Source of the DNA: JAEVLT01 sp964484065 | GTDB taxonomy: Bacteria > Bacillota > Bacilli > Bacillales > Cytobacillaceae | DNA length: 64,000 nt | Reading direction: 5' to 3' | Assembly (NCBI GenBank): GCA_964484065.1 | Contig: CAZAEW010000001.1 | Span: 124,001 to 188,000, forward strand | In this document: one piece after another, positions 26,955 through 36,056 of the stretch | Numbering within the stretch: the stretch's first letter is position 1 | Layout: each line of letters begins with the position of its first letter | Notes under the pieces: model-generated | What the model was told of the DNA's origin: nothing | Database searches by the model: none | The model's input: only the letters and a program-made list of their open reading frames with translations | Translations under genes and position numbers: made by a program

Positions 26955-28664
26955 ATGTCATTTGATGGGTTATTTACAAAGGCCATGACTGCTGAGCTTC
27001 AAAGCTCACTTAAGGGAGGACGGATTAATAAAGTCCATCAGCCTTATAAAAACGAAGTAATCTTAACGATCCGCGCTGGCGGGATCAATCATAAACTTCT
27101 TTTATCGGCACACCCGAGCTATGCGCGTGTCCAGCTGACAAATGAAGCATATGACAATCCAAGCGAACCACCGATGTTTTGTATGCTATTAAGAAAGCAT
27201 CTGGAAGGATACATTTTAGAAGATGTTTATCAAGTAGAAAATGATCGAATTGTTATTTTTGAGATCCGCGGACGCAATGAAATTGGCGACATCAGCCATA
27301 AGCAGCTTGTAGTGGAAATAATGGGCAAACATAGCAATATCATTTTAGTTGATAAGTCCCGCAATCTCATTTTAGACAGTGTGAAGCACGTTTCGTTTGC
27401 CGTCAACAGCCATCGGGCCATTTTACCCGGTCAGCCTTATATCGCTCCTCCCGGGCAAGATAAGCTTGATCCTTTTTCTGCAACAGAAGAGGATATACTG
27501 AAAGTGCTGGATTTCATTGGGGGCAAGATTGATAAACAATTGGTCGATCATTTCGCAGGAGTCTCTCCCTTATTTGCAAAAGAAGTGATTTTTAAAAGCG
27601 GTCTTGCTAACCGAATTACAGTTCCGAAAACATTTATCGCTCAATTGAACATCATTAAAAGCGGAGGGATTTCCCCAACAATTACAATATCGGGAAATAA
27701 AGAAGCCTTTTATTTATTCCCGCTTGAGCACTTGAAGGGGGAATATAAAACATTTGAACTTTTAAGTGAGATGCTTGACCGCTATTATTTTGGCAAAGCA
27801 GAGCGCGATCGTGTGAAGCAATTTTCCCATGACTTGGAAAGGCTGATCGTCAATGAGAAAGAAAAAAATGAAAAGAAAATTGTGAAGCTTGAAGAAACCT
27901 TACAGGAAGCAGAGCACGCTGAACAGTTCCAGCGCTATGGCGAACTGCTGACAGCGAACCTCTATGCTGCCAAAAAAGGGATGCAACAAATTGAAGTCAT
28001 CAATTATTATGATGAAAATGGTGCGATGGTTGTCATTCCGCTTGACCCGAGAAAAACTCCGTCCGAAAATGCACAGAAGTATTTTGCAAAATACCAGAAA
28101 GCCAAAAATGCTCTTATAGTAGTAGAAGAACAAATTGAATTAGCCCGCGGCGAAGCAGCGTATTTTGAAACTTTGCTCCAGCAGGTACAGGCTGCGGCTC
28201 CAAAGGATATCGAAGGAATCCGCGAGGAGCTTGTTGAGGGAGGATATCTTCGCGACAGACAGAAAAAAAACAACAGGAAAGGGCAAAATCTTAAACCCAG
28301 CCTTGATCATTTTTTTGCCACTGACGGCACAGAAATTATTGTTGGCAAAAACAATAAACAAAATGATTATTTAACTAATAAGCTTGCTGCCCGCGATGAA
28401 ATTTGGCTGCATACGAAGGACATTCCAGGATCACATGTAGTTATCCGCAGCAAGGAGCCTGCAGCGGAGACAATTCTTGAAGCAGCAAAACTGGCCGCTT
28501 ATTTTAGCAAAGCCCGCGATTCAAGCGCTGTTCCGGTGGATTATACAAGAGTACGATATGTGAAAAAGCCGAACGGAGCGAAGCCTGGTTTTGTCATCTA
28601 TGAAAATCAGCAAACTGTATATGTAACACCGGATGAAGAAACCGTACTGAAATTAAAAGGATAA
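26955..28664 (+). CDS. rqcH: Rqc2/NFACT-family ribosome quality-control factor RqcH
   Basis: Binds stalled 50S-peptidyl-tRNA and adds C-terminal alanine tails that mark the peptide for degradation. 569 residues: NFACT-N domain (MSFDGLFTKAMTAEL, PPMFCMLLRKHLEG), helix-hairpin-helix and long coiled coil (about 285-420), then NFACT-R with ARDEIWLHTKDIPGSHVVIRS. The start is ATG at 26955 with AAGGA ten bases upstream; a frame from 26925 adds ten residues absent from the family. Also similar to fibronectin-binding proteins, an older name. Alone on the plus strand, convergent with pyrE. Confidence 0.95.
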   Translation: MSFDGLFTKAMTAELQSSLKGGRINKVHQPYKNEVILTIRAGGINHKLLLSAHPSYARVQLTNEAYDNPSEPPMFCMLLRKHLEGYILEDVYQVENDRIVIFEIRGRNEIGDISHKQLVVEIMGKHSNIILVDKSRNLILDSVKHVSFAVNSHRAILPGQPYIAPPGQDKLDPFSATEEDILKVLDFIGGKIDKQLVDHFAGVSPLFAKEVIFKSGLANRITVPKTFIAQLNIIKSGGISPTITISGNKEAFYLFPLEHLKGEYKTFELLSEMLDRYYFGKAERDRVKQFSHDLERLIVNEKEKNEKKIVKLEETLQEAEHAEQFQRYGELLTANLYAAKKGMQQIEVINYYDENGAMVVIPLDPRKTPSENAQKYFAKYQKAKNALIVVEEQIELARGEAAYFETLLQQVQAAAPKDIEGIREELVEGGYLRDRQKKNNRKGQNLKPSLDHFFATDGTEIIVGKNNKQNDYLTNKLAARDEIWLHTKDIPGSHVVIRSKEPAAETILEAAKLAAYFSKARDSSAVPVDYTRVRYVKKPNGAKPGFVIYENQQTVYVTPDEETVLKLKG

Positions 28665-28668
28665 ATGT

Positions 28669-28706
28669 AAAAAAACGACTTGCTGTCATTTTGCAAGTCG
28701 TTTTTG
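28669..28706. terminator. Bidirectional terminator between rqcH and pyrE
   Basis: A 13-bp stem (28671-28683 with 28693-28705) whose arms end in A-run and T-run, so a T-tract follows the hairpin in both directions. It can close both rqcH and the pyr operon. Confidence 0.92.
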
Positions 28707-28716
28707 GTATCCATTA

Positions 28717-29361
28717 TTAGTTTGAAACACCGCCATGGCGGAGGCTCCATTCTGATGGATTTTTACTCCAGTCGAGGAGGCTCTGCTGATCATCCTGGCT
28801 GATATATCCATTTTTAATTGCTGCTTCCACTAATGTTGGAAAGTTTGTTAATGATTCTGTTTTAATATCGGCTTCTTGAAGAAGCTGTTTCCCTTTTTCA
28901 AGACCATATGTAAAGATGGAAACAGCACCAAGCACTTCACAGCCAGCTTCTCTTAAAGCTTGAACAGCCGTAATTACGCTTCCGCCGGTGGAGATTAAAT
29001 CCTCAACAACGACAACCTTTTGCCCTTTTTCAGCTTTTCCTTCAATTTGGTTTCCTTTGCCGTGCCCTTTTGCCTTTGACCGAACATAACACATTGGCAA
29101 ATCCATCAGTTCACTCACCCAGGCAGCATGCGGAATCCCCGCAGTAGCAGTTCCTGCAATGATTTCCGCTTCAGGAAAGTGCTCAATGATCAGCTTTTTC
29201 AGGCCCGCAGCTATTTCTTTTCTGACAGCCGGGTAAGATAGTGTTAAACGGTTATCGCAATAAATCGGGGAACGCATCCCAGACGTCCATGTAAACGGGT
29301 CGTTTGGTTTTAAGGCAACCGCATTGATTTCTAATAGTTTTTTTGCAATTAATTGTTTCAT
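28717..29361 (-). CDS. pyrE: Orotate phosphoribosyltransferase
   Basis: Joins orotate to PRPP giving OMP. 214 residues; the PRPP loop is VVVVEDLISTGGS (about 117-129) and the catalytic loop includes VRSKAKGHGKGNQIEG. ATG at 29361 overlaps pyrF by four bases. Last gene of the pyr operon, closed by the shared hairpin at 28669-28706. Confidence 0.98.
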   Translation of the reverse strand: MKQLIAKKLLEINAVALKPNDPFTWTSGMRSPIYCDNRLTLSYPAVRKEIAAGLKKLIIEHFPEAEIIAGTATAGIPHAAWVSELMDLPMCYVRSKAKGHGKGNQIEGKAEKGQKVVVVEDLISTGGSVITAVQALREAGCEVLGAVSIFTYGLEKGKQLLQEADIKTESLTNFPTLVEAAIKNGYISQDDQQSLLDWSKNPSEWSLRHGGVSN

Positions 29362-30074
29362 CCTTTTTCACCTTTCCATGCTTTGATCCATTGCTGATAA
29401 CTTGCTAACGGATCTGCAGCTCTTGTAATCGAACGCCCAACAACAATGGCAGATACACCTGCATTTCGAGCAAATTCCGGCGTGGCAACACGTTTTTGGT
29501 CCTGCACCTGATCGGATTCCATTCGGATCCCCGGTGTCACCATATGAAAAGAATCACCTAAACGCTTTCGAATCGAGCCTGCTTCAAGAGCAGAACAAAC
29601 AACACCGTCTAAACCGGCACTTTTTGCCAGTGCTGCATAGTGCAGTACCGATTCTTTTAAGGCTACCTGAATTAACTGTTCTTTGTTCATTTGTTCTTCA
29701 GATGTGCTCGTTAATTGGGTGACAGCAATACAAAGCGGGCGTTTTCTCCCGGCACTTGTTCCTGCATCAAGGCCCTCAATGGCAGCTTCCATCATTTCTA
29801 CGCCTCCGGCGGCATGGACATTAACGAGATCGCATTCCAATCCGGCCAGATTTTTCATCGCACTTTTCACCGTGTTTGGAATATCATGGAGCTTTAAATC
29901 GAGAAAAATTTGATGCCCGGATTCTTTAAGTGTATGAATAATCGATGGACCTTCTTTATAAAACAGCTCCATCCCCACTTTTAAGTAAAGCTTTTGGTTT
30001 CCGAACTGTTTTAAAAATTCAGCTACCTCAAGTCCATTTGCAAAATCCAGGGCAATAATCAGCTCGTTATTCAT
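29358..30074 (-). CDS. pyrF: Orotidine 5'-phosphate decarboxylase
   Basis: Decarboxylates OMP to UMP, the last step of the pathway. 238 residues, a TIM barrel with the active-site DLKLHDIPNTV, VNVHAAGG and TPGIRM plus VVGRSIT phosphate site. The start MNNELIIALDF at 30074 overlaps the pyrD stop by four bases and has GGAGC upstream; a longer frame to 30098 lies within pyrD and is rejected. Confidence 0.97.
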   Translation of the reverse strand: MNNELIIALDFANGLEVAEFLKQFGNQKLYLKVGMELFYKEGPSIIHTLKESGHQIFLDLKLHDIPNTVKSAMKNLAGLECDLVNVHAAGGVEMMEAAIEGLDAGTSAGRKRPLCIAVTQLTSTSEEQMNKEQLIQVALKESVLHYAALAKSAGLDGVVCSALEAGSIRKRLGDSFHMVTPGIRMESDQVQDQKRVATPEFARNAGVSAIVVGRSITRAADPLASYQQWIKAWKGEKG

Positions 30075-30988
30075 CTTCCCCAGCTCCTTCCTCTGCATTC
30101 GGAAATATGGTCAAATCCTAATTTATCCAGAAGCTCCGGCAATTCATCAATGATCGTCGGACAAACATAAGGATCAACAAAATTAGCTGTGCCAACCGCG
30201 ACCGCGCTCGCGCCCGCATAGAAAAATTCAATCACGTCTGCTGCTGATTCAATTCCGCCCATACCGATAATCGGAAGATCAACCGCTTGGCTGACTTCAT
30301 AAATCATTCGGATTGCAACAGGCTTAATGGCAGGACCTGACAGCCCGCCTGTCCGGTTTGCTAAAATCGGCTTTCCTGTTTTTAGATCCAGTCTCATCCC
30401 AACAAGTGTGTTAATCATTGTTAGGCCATCTGCTCCTCCGTCTGCTACAGCTCTTGCCATCTCAACAATATTGGTGACATTCGGAGAAAGCTTTACATAA
30501 ACAGGGACCTCAGACACTTCTTTTACTTTCTTTGTTAATTCTTTTGCTGTTTCTGCAACCGTTCCAAATGCAATTCCGCCCACTTTGACATTTGGACAGG
30601 AAATATTTAATTCAAGAGCATGAACATTCGGTGCCTTTGAAATTTCTTTGGCAACTTCAACGTAGTCTTCCTCCAAAGAACCCGCTACATTAGCAATGAT
30701 CGGCACATCAAATTTAGAAAGCCTTGGCAATTCCTCTGAGACCACTTTTTCCAGACCGGGATTTTGCAAACCGATCGCATTCAGCATCCCTGCTGCTGTT
30801 TCGGCAACGCGTGGTGTTGGATTCCCAAATCTTGGCTCTAACGTGGTTGCTTTAATCATAATGGCTCCGAGCAGGCTTAAATCATAAAACTCACTGTATT
30901 CTTTACCAAAACCAAAGCATCCGGAAGCTGGCATTACTGGATTTTTCAAGCTTAAGCCTGGCAGTTCAACATTTAGTCGATTGCTCAC
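30071..30988 (-). CDS. pyrD: Dihydroorotate dehydrogenase B, catalytic subunit
   Basis: Class 1B FMN enzyme that oxidises dihydroorotate; electrons leave through PyrK to NAD. 305 residues with MPASGCFGFGKEY, the active-site Cys in NISCPNVKVGG, VKLSPN, and the FMN phosphate site GMGGI plus VAVGTANF. The start is GTG at 30988 after GGGGAGGTAG. It overlaps pyrK by four bases; the paired presence confirms the 1B class. Confidence 0.97.
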   Translation of the reverse strand: MSNRLNVELPGLSLKNPVMPASGCFGFGKEYSEFYDLSLLGAIMIKATTLEPRFGNPTPRVAETAAGMLNAIGLQNPGLEKVVSEELPRLSKFDVPIIANVAGSLEEDYVEVAKEISKAPNVHALELNISCPNVKVGGIAFGTVAETAKELTKKVKEVSEVPVYVKLSPNVTNIVEMARAVADGGADGLTMINTLVGMRLDLKTGKPILANRTGGLSGPAIKPVAIRMIYEVSQAVDLPIIGMGGIESAADVIEFFYAGASAVAVGTANFVDPYVCPTIIDELPELLDKLGFDHISECRGRSWGR

Positions 30989-31764
30989 AATACTACCTCC
31001 CCTGCGCGGAATACCGGTCCGTCACTGCATACTTTTTTATAGGAAGCACCATTGGAGTCCGCAGGAGTTTTGCACACACAGGCATAGCAGGCTCCAATCC
31101 CGCAGCCCATTCGCTCTTCAAGGGATAAAAATACTTTTTTATCCGGAAAACCCTGTTCCAGCGCTTTTAACATTGGCAGCGGACCGCATGAATATAACAC
31201 ATCAAACTCAAGCTTTTTATCGTTGATCACGTCTGTGACAAAACCCTTTGATCCATGTGTTCCATCGACAGTAACCACATAAGTTTCTCCATTAGCAGAA
31301 AACTCTTTTTCGTAAAAAACAACTGATTCTGTTTGAAAACCGAGGACATGTTTGACCTTTACCCCTTTTGCTTTCAGCTGTTTTGACAGTTCATAAAGGG
31401 GAGGAACTCCAATCCCTCCGCCTACTAGCAAAGCAGTTTCCCCAACGTTTGCTTCACTGACAGGAAAACCGTGTCCTAAAGGTCCAAGGACATCAAGCTC
31501 CATTCCCGATTCCTTCTCAGAAAGCAAGGACGTGCCGCGCCCGTCCTTGCGATAAATCATCGTAAACTGCTGCTTTTGTTTATCATAGGATGAAATACTA
31601 ATCGGTCTTCGCAAGAGCGGCTCATGGCTGCTCGCTGCTTTAATATGAACAAATTGTCCAGGTGATTCGATTTCGCTTGTAAGTTCACCTTTCACCACTA
31701 ATTCATAGATATCGGCTGCAATTTCTTTTTGGCTGATAATTTTGCACAATTCCTTCTGTTTCAT
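30985..31764 (-). CDS. pyrK: Dihydroorotate dehydrogenase B, electron-transfer subunit
   Basis: Carries FAD and a 2Fe-2S cluster and passes electrons from PyrD to NAD. 259 residues: N-terminal FAD-binding barrel (RRPISISSYD), NAD-binding Rossmann half (VGGGIGVPPLY), and C-terminal cluster cysteines 221, 226, 229 and 246 in CGIGACYAC and KKVCSDG. ATG at 31764 overlaps carB by four bases. Confidence 0.97.
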   Translation of the reverse strand: MKQKELCKIISQKEIAADIYELVVKGELTSEIESPGQFVHIKAASSHEPLLRRPISISSYDKQKQQFTMIYRKDGRGTSLLSEKESGMELDVLGPLGHGFPVSEANVGETALLVGGGIGVPPLYELSKQLKAKGVKVKHVLGFQTESVVFYEKEFSANGETYVVTVDGTHGSKGFVTDVINDKKLEFDVLYSCGPLPMLKALEQGFPDKKVFLSLEERMGCGIGACYACVCKTPADSNGASYKKVCSDGPVFRAGEVVL

Positions 31765-34700
31765 GCAAAAACAGCCTCCTTATTCGGTGCATCCATTGCT
31801 TCTGCCGAAAAATTCATCGATTCAATGACTTTTAGAATTGCATCTGCCGTATCCAGGGAAGTTAAGCACGGGATTCCGTTTTCCACCGCTTCACGGCGGA
31901 TTCCGAAACCGTCTCTTTCCGGCTGTTTGCCTTTTGTCAACGTGTTAATAATGAACTGTACCTTGCCTTGATGGATCACATCGATCAATGTTGTACCTTC
32001 AGCGCCAATTTTACCGACAACCTCGACAGGAAGACCGGCACTTTTCAGGAATGCAGCTGTACCGTTTGTAGCCATGAGGCGATACCCGTTGGCTGCAAAT
32101 CTCCTTGCAAGTCCGAGTGCTTCCTGCTTATCCTTATCAGCAACCGTAAATAAAACAGTCCCAAATTTTTGGATGCTGATGCCCGAAGCAACCAAGCCTT
32201 TGTATAAGGCTTTTTCAAGCGTCTGGTCTTTGCCCATAACTTCCCCGGTCGATTTCATTTCCGGTCCAAGGGTAGTATCAACACTTCTTAATTTTGCAAA
32301 AGAGAACACTGGTACTTTAACAAACACCCCGTCTTTTTCCGGGTGCAGGCCAGAAGAGTAGCCTTGTTCAGCAAGCGAAACACCAAGGATCACTTTTGTC
32401 GCAATCTTCGCCATTGGCACGTTTGTAATTTTACTTAGGAACGGCACCGTCCGGCTGGAGCGCGGGTTCACTTCCAAAACATATACTTGGCCTTCAGAGA
32501 GTACATATTGAATATTTAAGAGACCAATGATATTTAATCCTTTTGCCATTCGCTGAGTATAGTCAACCAGCGTTTGCTTGACTTCAGCTGAGAGTGTTTG
32601 CGAAGGATATACAGCGATAGAGTCACCGGAGTGAACTCCTGCCCGCTCAATATGCTCCATGATTCCCGGAATCAGCACATCTTTTCCATCGGAAATGGCA
32701 TCCACTTCGATTTCTTTTCCTGTTAAATAACGGTCAATGAGAACAGGATGCTCTGGATTTACTCTTACCGCATTTTCCATATAATGCAGTAATTCTTCTT
32801 CACGGTAAACAATTTCCATCGCCCTTCCGCCAAGGACGTAGGATGGACGGACAAGAACCGGATAACCAATTTCTTTTCCGATCACAAGCGCTTCTTCAAC
32901 AGAAAGGGCTGTTTTTCCGAGCGGCATTGGAATGTCCAGATCTCGAAGTGCCTGCTCAAACTTATCGCGATCCTCCGCTCTGTCTAAATCCTCCAAGCCT
33001 GTTCCGAGGATTTTTACTCCATTTGCCTGCAGTTTTGCTGCTAGATTGATAGCCGTTTGACCGCCAAACTGAACGACAACACCCATTGGCTGTTCAAGAT
33101 CAATGATATTCATGACATCTTCAATCGTCAGCGGTTCAAAATAAAGCTTATCGGAAATACTGAAGTCAGTTGATACGGTCTCTGGATTGCTGTTAATAAT
33201 AATGGCTTCATACCCTGCTTCTTTAATGGCTTTTACCGAGTGAACAGTAGCATAGTCAAACTCGATCCCTTGCCCGATCCGGATTGGACCGGAGCCAAGA
33301 ACAATGACACTGTTTCGTTCTGTTCGAACCGATTCGTTTTCCTCTTCATATGTTCCATAGTAATAAGGTGTTTCAGATTCAAACTCGGAAGCACATGTAT
33401 CAACCATCTTGTAGACAGGGATAATGCCTGCTTCTTTTCGGAATTGATAGATCTCCGCTTCGGTTGACTTCCATAGTTCCGCTACTTTCCGATCAGAAAA
33501 ACCTCTTTGTTTTGCTTTTTTAAGAATATCTTTATTGAATGGATTTTTAGAAATCTCCGCTTCTAATTTAATAATCCCTTCCAATTTCTTCAAGAAAAAT
33601 AAATCAATCTTGCTCCATTCATGGATCGTTTCAATTGTTACCCCGCGTTTTAAAGCTTCAGCGATGTAAAATAAACGTTCATCACCTGCTTTTTTAATCC
33701 GTTTTTCAATGAGTTCATCATCAATGCTTTGAGCGCCTTTCAGTTCAAAATGATAGACACCAGCCTCAAGCGAACGGATTGCTTTTAACAGCGATTCTTC
33801 AAAAGTACGGCCGATAGCCATTACTTCACCAGTTGCTTTCATTTGCGTTCCAAGTGAACGGTTTCCTTTTTCAAACTTATCAAATGGCCAGCGCGGGATC
33901 TTGGATACAACATAATCCAGTGCCGGTTCAAAGCTTGCGTACGTTTTTCCAGTTACAGGGTTCATCATTTCATCAAGGGTTAAACCAACAGCAATTTTCG
34001 CTGCAAGCTTAGCAATTGGATATCCGGTTGCTTTTGAAGCAAGGGCTGATGAGCGGCTGACCCTTGGATTTACTTCGATGATGTAATAATTGAAGCTGTA
34101 TGGGTCAAGAGCAAGCTGCACATTACATCCGCCTTCAATTCCAAGCGCGCGGATAATTTTCAGCGAAACATTGCGTAACAGCTGGTATTCTCTGTCACTT
34201 AAGGTCTGGCTTGGCGCAACTACAATTGAATCGCCTGTATGAACCCCGACAGGGTCAATATTTTCCATGTTACAGACAACGATTGCATTATCGTTGGAAT
34301 CGCGCATGACTTCGTACTCAATTTCTTTGTAACCGGCAATACTTTTTTCAAGCAAGCATTGGTGAACCGGACTGTGTTTCAATCCACTTGTAACAATTTC
34401 CTCCAGTTCAGCGTCATTACGGCAAATACCGCCGCCTGTTCCGCCAAGAGTGTAAGCTGGACGGACAATTACCGGGAAGCCGACAGTTTCAACAAATGTT
34501 TTTGCTTCAGCGAGTTCATGGATAATTTCACTATCCGGTACCGGTTCATTTAATTCATTCATTAACGTCCTGAATAAATCACGGTCTTCCGCTTTTTCGA
34601 TCGCGGACAGCTTTGTTCCAAGAATTTCAACACTACATTCTTCAAGAACGCCCGATTTCGCCAATTCAACCGTTAAATTCAAACCGGTTTGGCCTCCCAG

Positions 34701-34967
34701 TGTTCCGAGCAAGGCATCTGGGCGTTCCTTGCGGATAATCCGGCTTACAAATTCCAATGTTAATGGTTCAATATAAACTGTATCCGCAATTTCCGTATCT
34801 GTCATAATCGTTGCCGGGTTCGAGTTGACAAGAATAACCCGGTATCCTTCTTCCTTTAATGCAATACAAGCCTGAGTGCCTGCATAATCAAATTCCGCTG
34901 CCTGTCCAATAATGATTGGGCCAGAACCGATGACAAGAATGCTTTTTATATCTGAACGTTTTGGCAT
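31761..34967 (-). CDS. carB: Carbamoyl-phosphate synthase, large subunit (pyrimidine-specific)
   Basis: Makes carbamoyl phosphate from ammonia channelled from the small subunit, bicarbonate and two ATP. 1068 residues in two homologous ATP-grasp halves (each has a GSGPI.IGQ..EFDYA motif, near 12-30 and 555-575) and a C-terminal MGS-like allosteric domain (about 935-1068). Its place inside the pyr operon marks the pyrimidine-specific form, called PyrAB in B. subtilis. ATG at 34967 overlaps carA by 22 bases; GGGGGTTG inside carA is the ribosome site. Confidence 0.98.
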   Translation of the reverse strand: MPKRSDIKSILVIGSGPIIIGQAAEFDYAGTQACIALKEEGYRVILVNSNPATIMTDTEIADTVYIEPLTLEFVSRIIRKERPDALLGTLGGQTGLNLTVELAKSGVLEECSVEILGTKLSAIEKAEDRDLFRTLMNELNEPVPDSEIIHELAEAKTFVETVGFPVIVRPAYTLGGTGGGICRNDAELEEIVTSGLKHSPVHQCLLEKSIAGYKEIEYEVMRDSNDNAIVVCNMENIDPVGVHTGDSIVVAPSQTLSDREYQLLRNVSLKIIRALGIEGGCNVQLALDPYSFNYYIIEVNPRVSRSSALASKATGYPIAKLAAKIAVGLTLDEMMNPVTGKTYASFEPALDYVVSKIPRWPFDKFEKGNRSLGTQMKATGEVMAIGRTFEESLLKAIRSLEAGVYHFELKGAQSIDDELIEKRIKKAGDERLFYIAEALKRGVTIETIHEWSKIDLFFLKKLEGIIKLEAEISKNPFNKDILKKAKQRGFSDRKVAELWKSTEAEIYQFRKEAGIIPVYKMVDTCASEFESETPYYYGTYEEENESVRTERNSVIVLGSGPIRIGQGIEFDYATVHSVKAIKEAGYEAIIINSNPETVSTDFSISDKLYFEPLTIEDVMNIIDLEQPMGVVVQFGGQTAINLAAKLQANGVKILGTGLEDLDRAEDRDKFEQALRDLDIPMPLGKTALSVEEALVIGKEIGYPVLVRPSYVLGGRAMEIVYREEELLHYMENAVRVNPEHPVLIDRYLTGKEIEVDAISDGKDVLIPGIMEHIERAGVHSGDSIAVYPSQTLSAEVKQTLVDYTQRMAKGLNIIGLLNIQYVLSEGQVYVLEVNPRSSRTVPFLSKITNVPMAKIATKVILGVSLAEQGYSSGLHPEKDGVFVKVPVFSFAKLRSVDTTLGPEMKSTGEVMGKDQTLEKALYKGLVASGISIQKFGTVLFTVADKDKQEALGLARRFAANGYRLMATNGTAAFLKSAGLPVEVVGKIGAEGTTLIDVIHQGKVQFIINTLTKGKQPERDGFGIRREAVENGIPCLTSLDTADAILKVIESMNFSAEAMDAPNKEAVFA

Positions 34968-36052
34968 GCCGCAACAACCCCCTGTTTTTTTGAATCAATT
35001 AACTGCATGAACTGGTCGAATAAATAGTTGGCATCTTCCGGCCCCGGCGATGCTTCCGGATGATACTGAACAGTGAATGCCGGATAATCCTTATGCTCCA
35101 ATCCCTCTACTGTCCCATCATTTAATGCGATATGGGTTACATTTAAATTTGTTTTTTCAATCGAGTCCATGGTTACGGTATAGCCATGGTTTTGTGATGT
35201 AATGGCAATTTTGCCTGTTTTTAAATCCTTAACCGGATGGTTTGAACCGCGGTGACCAAATTTCATTTTTTCCGTATCAGCGCCACAGGCAAGTGCAAAT
35301 AATTGGTGACCCAGGCATATTCCAAAGAGAGGAGCCTTCCCCAGTACTCCTTTAATCATTTCAATTGCTTCCTGTACACTTTTCGGATCCCCAGGTCCGT
35401 TTGAAAGCATAATTCCGTCCGGACGAAGCTGGAGCACTTCTTCGGCTGTTGTATTATACGGAACCACGATCACGTCACAATCACGGCTGTTTAATTCCCG
35501 GAGAATTCCATGTTTCATCCCAAAATCAACCAGTACTACTCTTTTGCCGCGGCCCGGGCTTGGATATGGGTTTTTCGTTGATACTTGATGAACTTGGTCC
35601 GTAGGGAGATCCGTTTTCTTTAAATCGGCAATCACCTGTTTCGGATCAGCGTTGATGCTGCAAATAGCTCCTTTAAGTGTTCCGTATTGACGAATAATCC
35701 GCGTTAATTTTCGTGTATCAATTCCGGCAATACCCGGGATTTTTTTCATTTGAAAATATTCATCAATGGTAAATTCATTTCGCCAGTTGGATGGAAAATC
35801 TGCTGCTTCCTTGACGATAAATCCCTTTACAGCCGGGGTAATCGATTCGAAGTCATCACGGTTAATCCCATAATTTCCAATCAACGGGTAGGTTAATGTG
35901 ACAATCTGACCGCAATATGAAGGGTCGGAAAGAATTTCTTGATAGCCTGTCATACCTGTATTAAAGACGACTTCCCCTACCGAATCAGCATCGCTGCCAA
36001 ATCCTTCACCGATAAAAACTGTACCATCCTCTAAAATAAGCTGCTTTTTCAT
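34946..36052 (-). CDS. carA: Carbamoyl-phosphate synthase, small (glutaminase) subunit
   Basis: Glutamine amidotransferase subunit that supplies ammonia to CarB. 368 residues: N-terminal CarA domain (MTGYQEILSDPSYCGQIVTLTYPLIGNYG region) and class I amidotransferase domain with nucleophile Cys in GICLGHQLFALA and His-Glu in YHPEASPG. The start MKKQLILEDG is ATG at 36052, five bases past the pyrC stop, with AAGGA inside the end of pyrC. A longer frame to 36094 overlaps pyrC and is rejected. Confidence 0.97.
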   Translation of the reverse strand: MKKQLILEDGTVFIGEGFGSDADSVGEVVFNTGMTGYQEILSDPSYCGQIVTLTYPLIGNYGINRDDFESITPAVKGFIVKEAADFPSNWRNEFTIDEYFQMKKIPGIAGIDTRKLTRIIRQYGTLKGAICSINADPKQVIADLKKTDLPTDQVHQVSTKNPYPSPGRGKRVVLVDFGMKHGILRELNSRDCDVIVVPYNTTAEEVLQLRPDGIMLSNGPGDPKSVQEAIEMIKGVLGKAPLFGICLGHQLFALACGADTEKMKFGHRGSNHPVKDLKTGKIAITSQNHGYTVTMDSIEKTNLNVTHIALNDGTVEGLEHKDYPAFTVQYHPEASPGPEDANYLFDQFMQLIDSKKQGVVAACQNVQI

Positions 36053-36056
36053 ACAG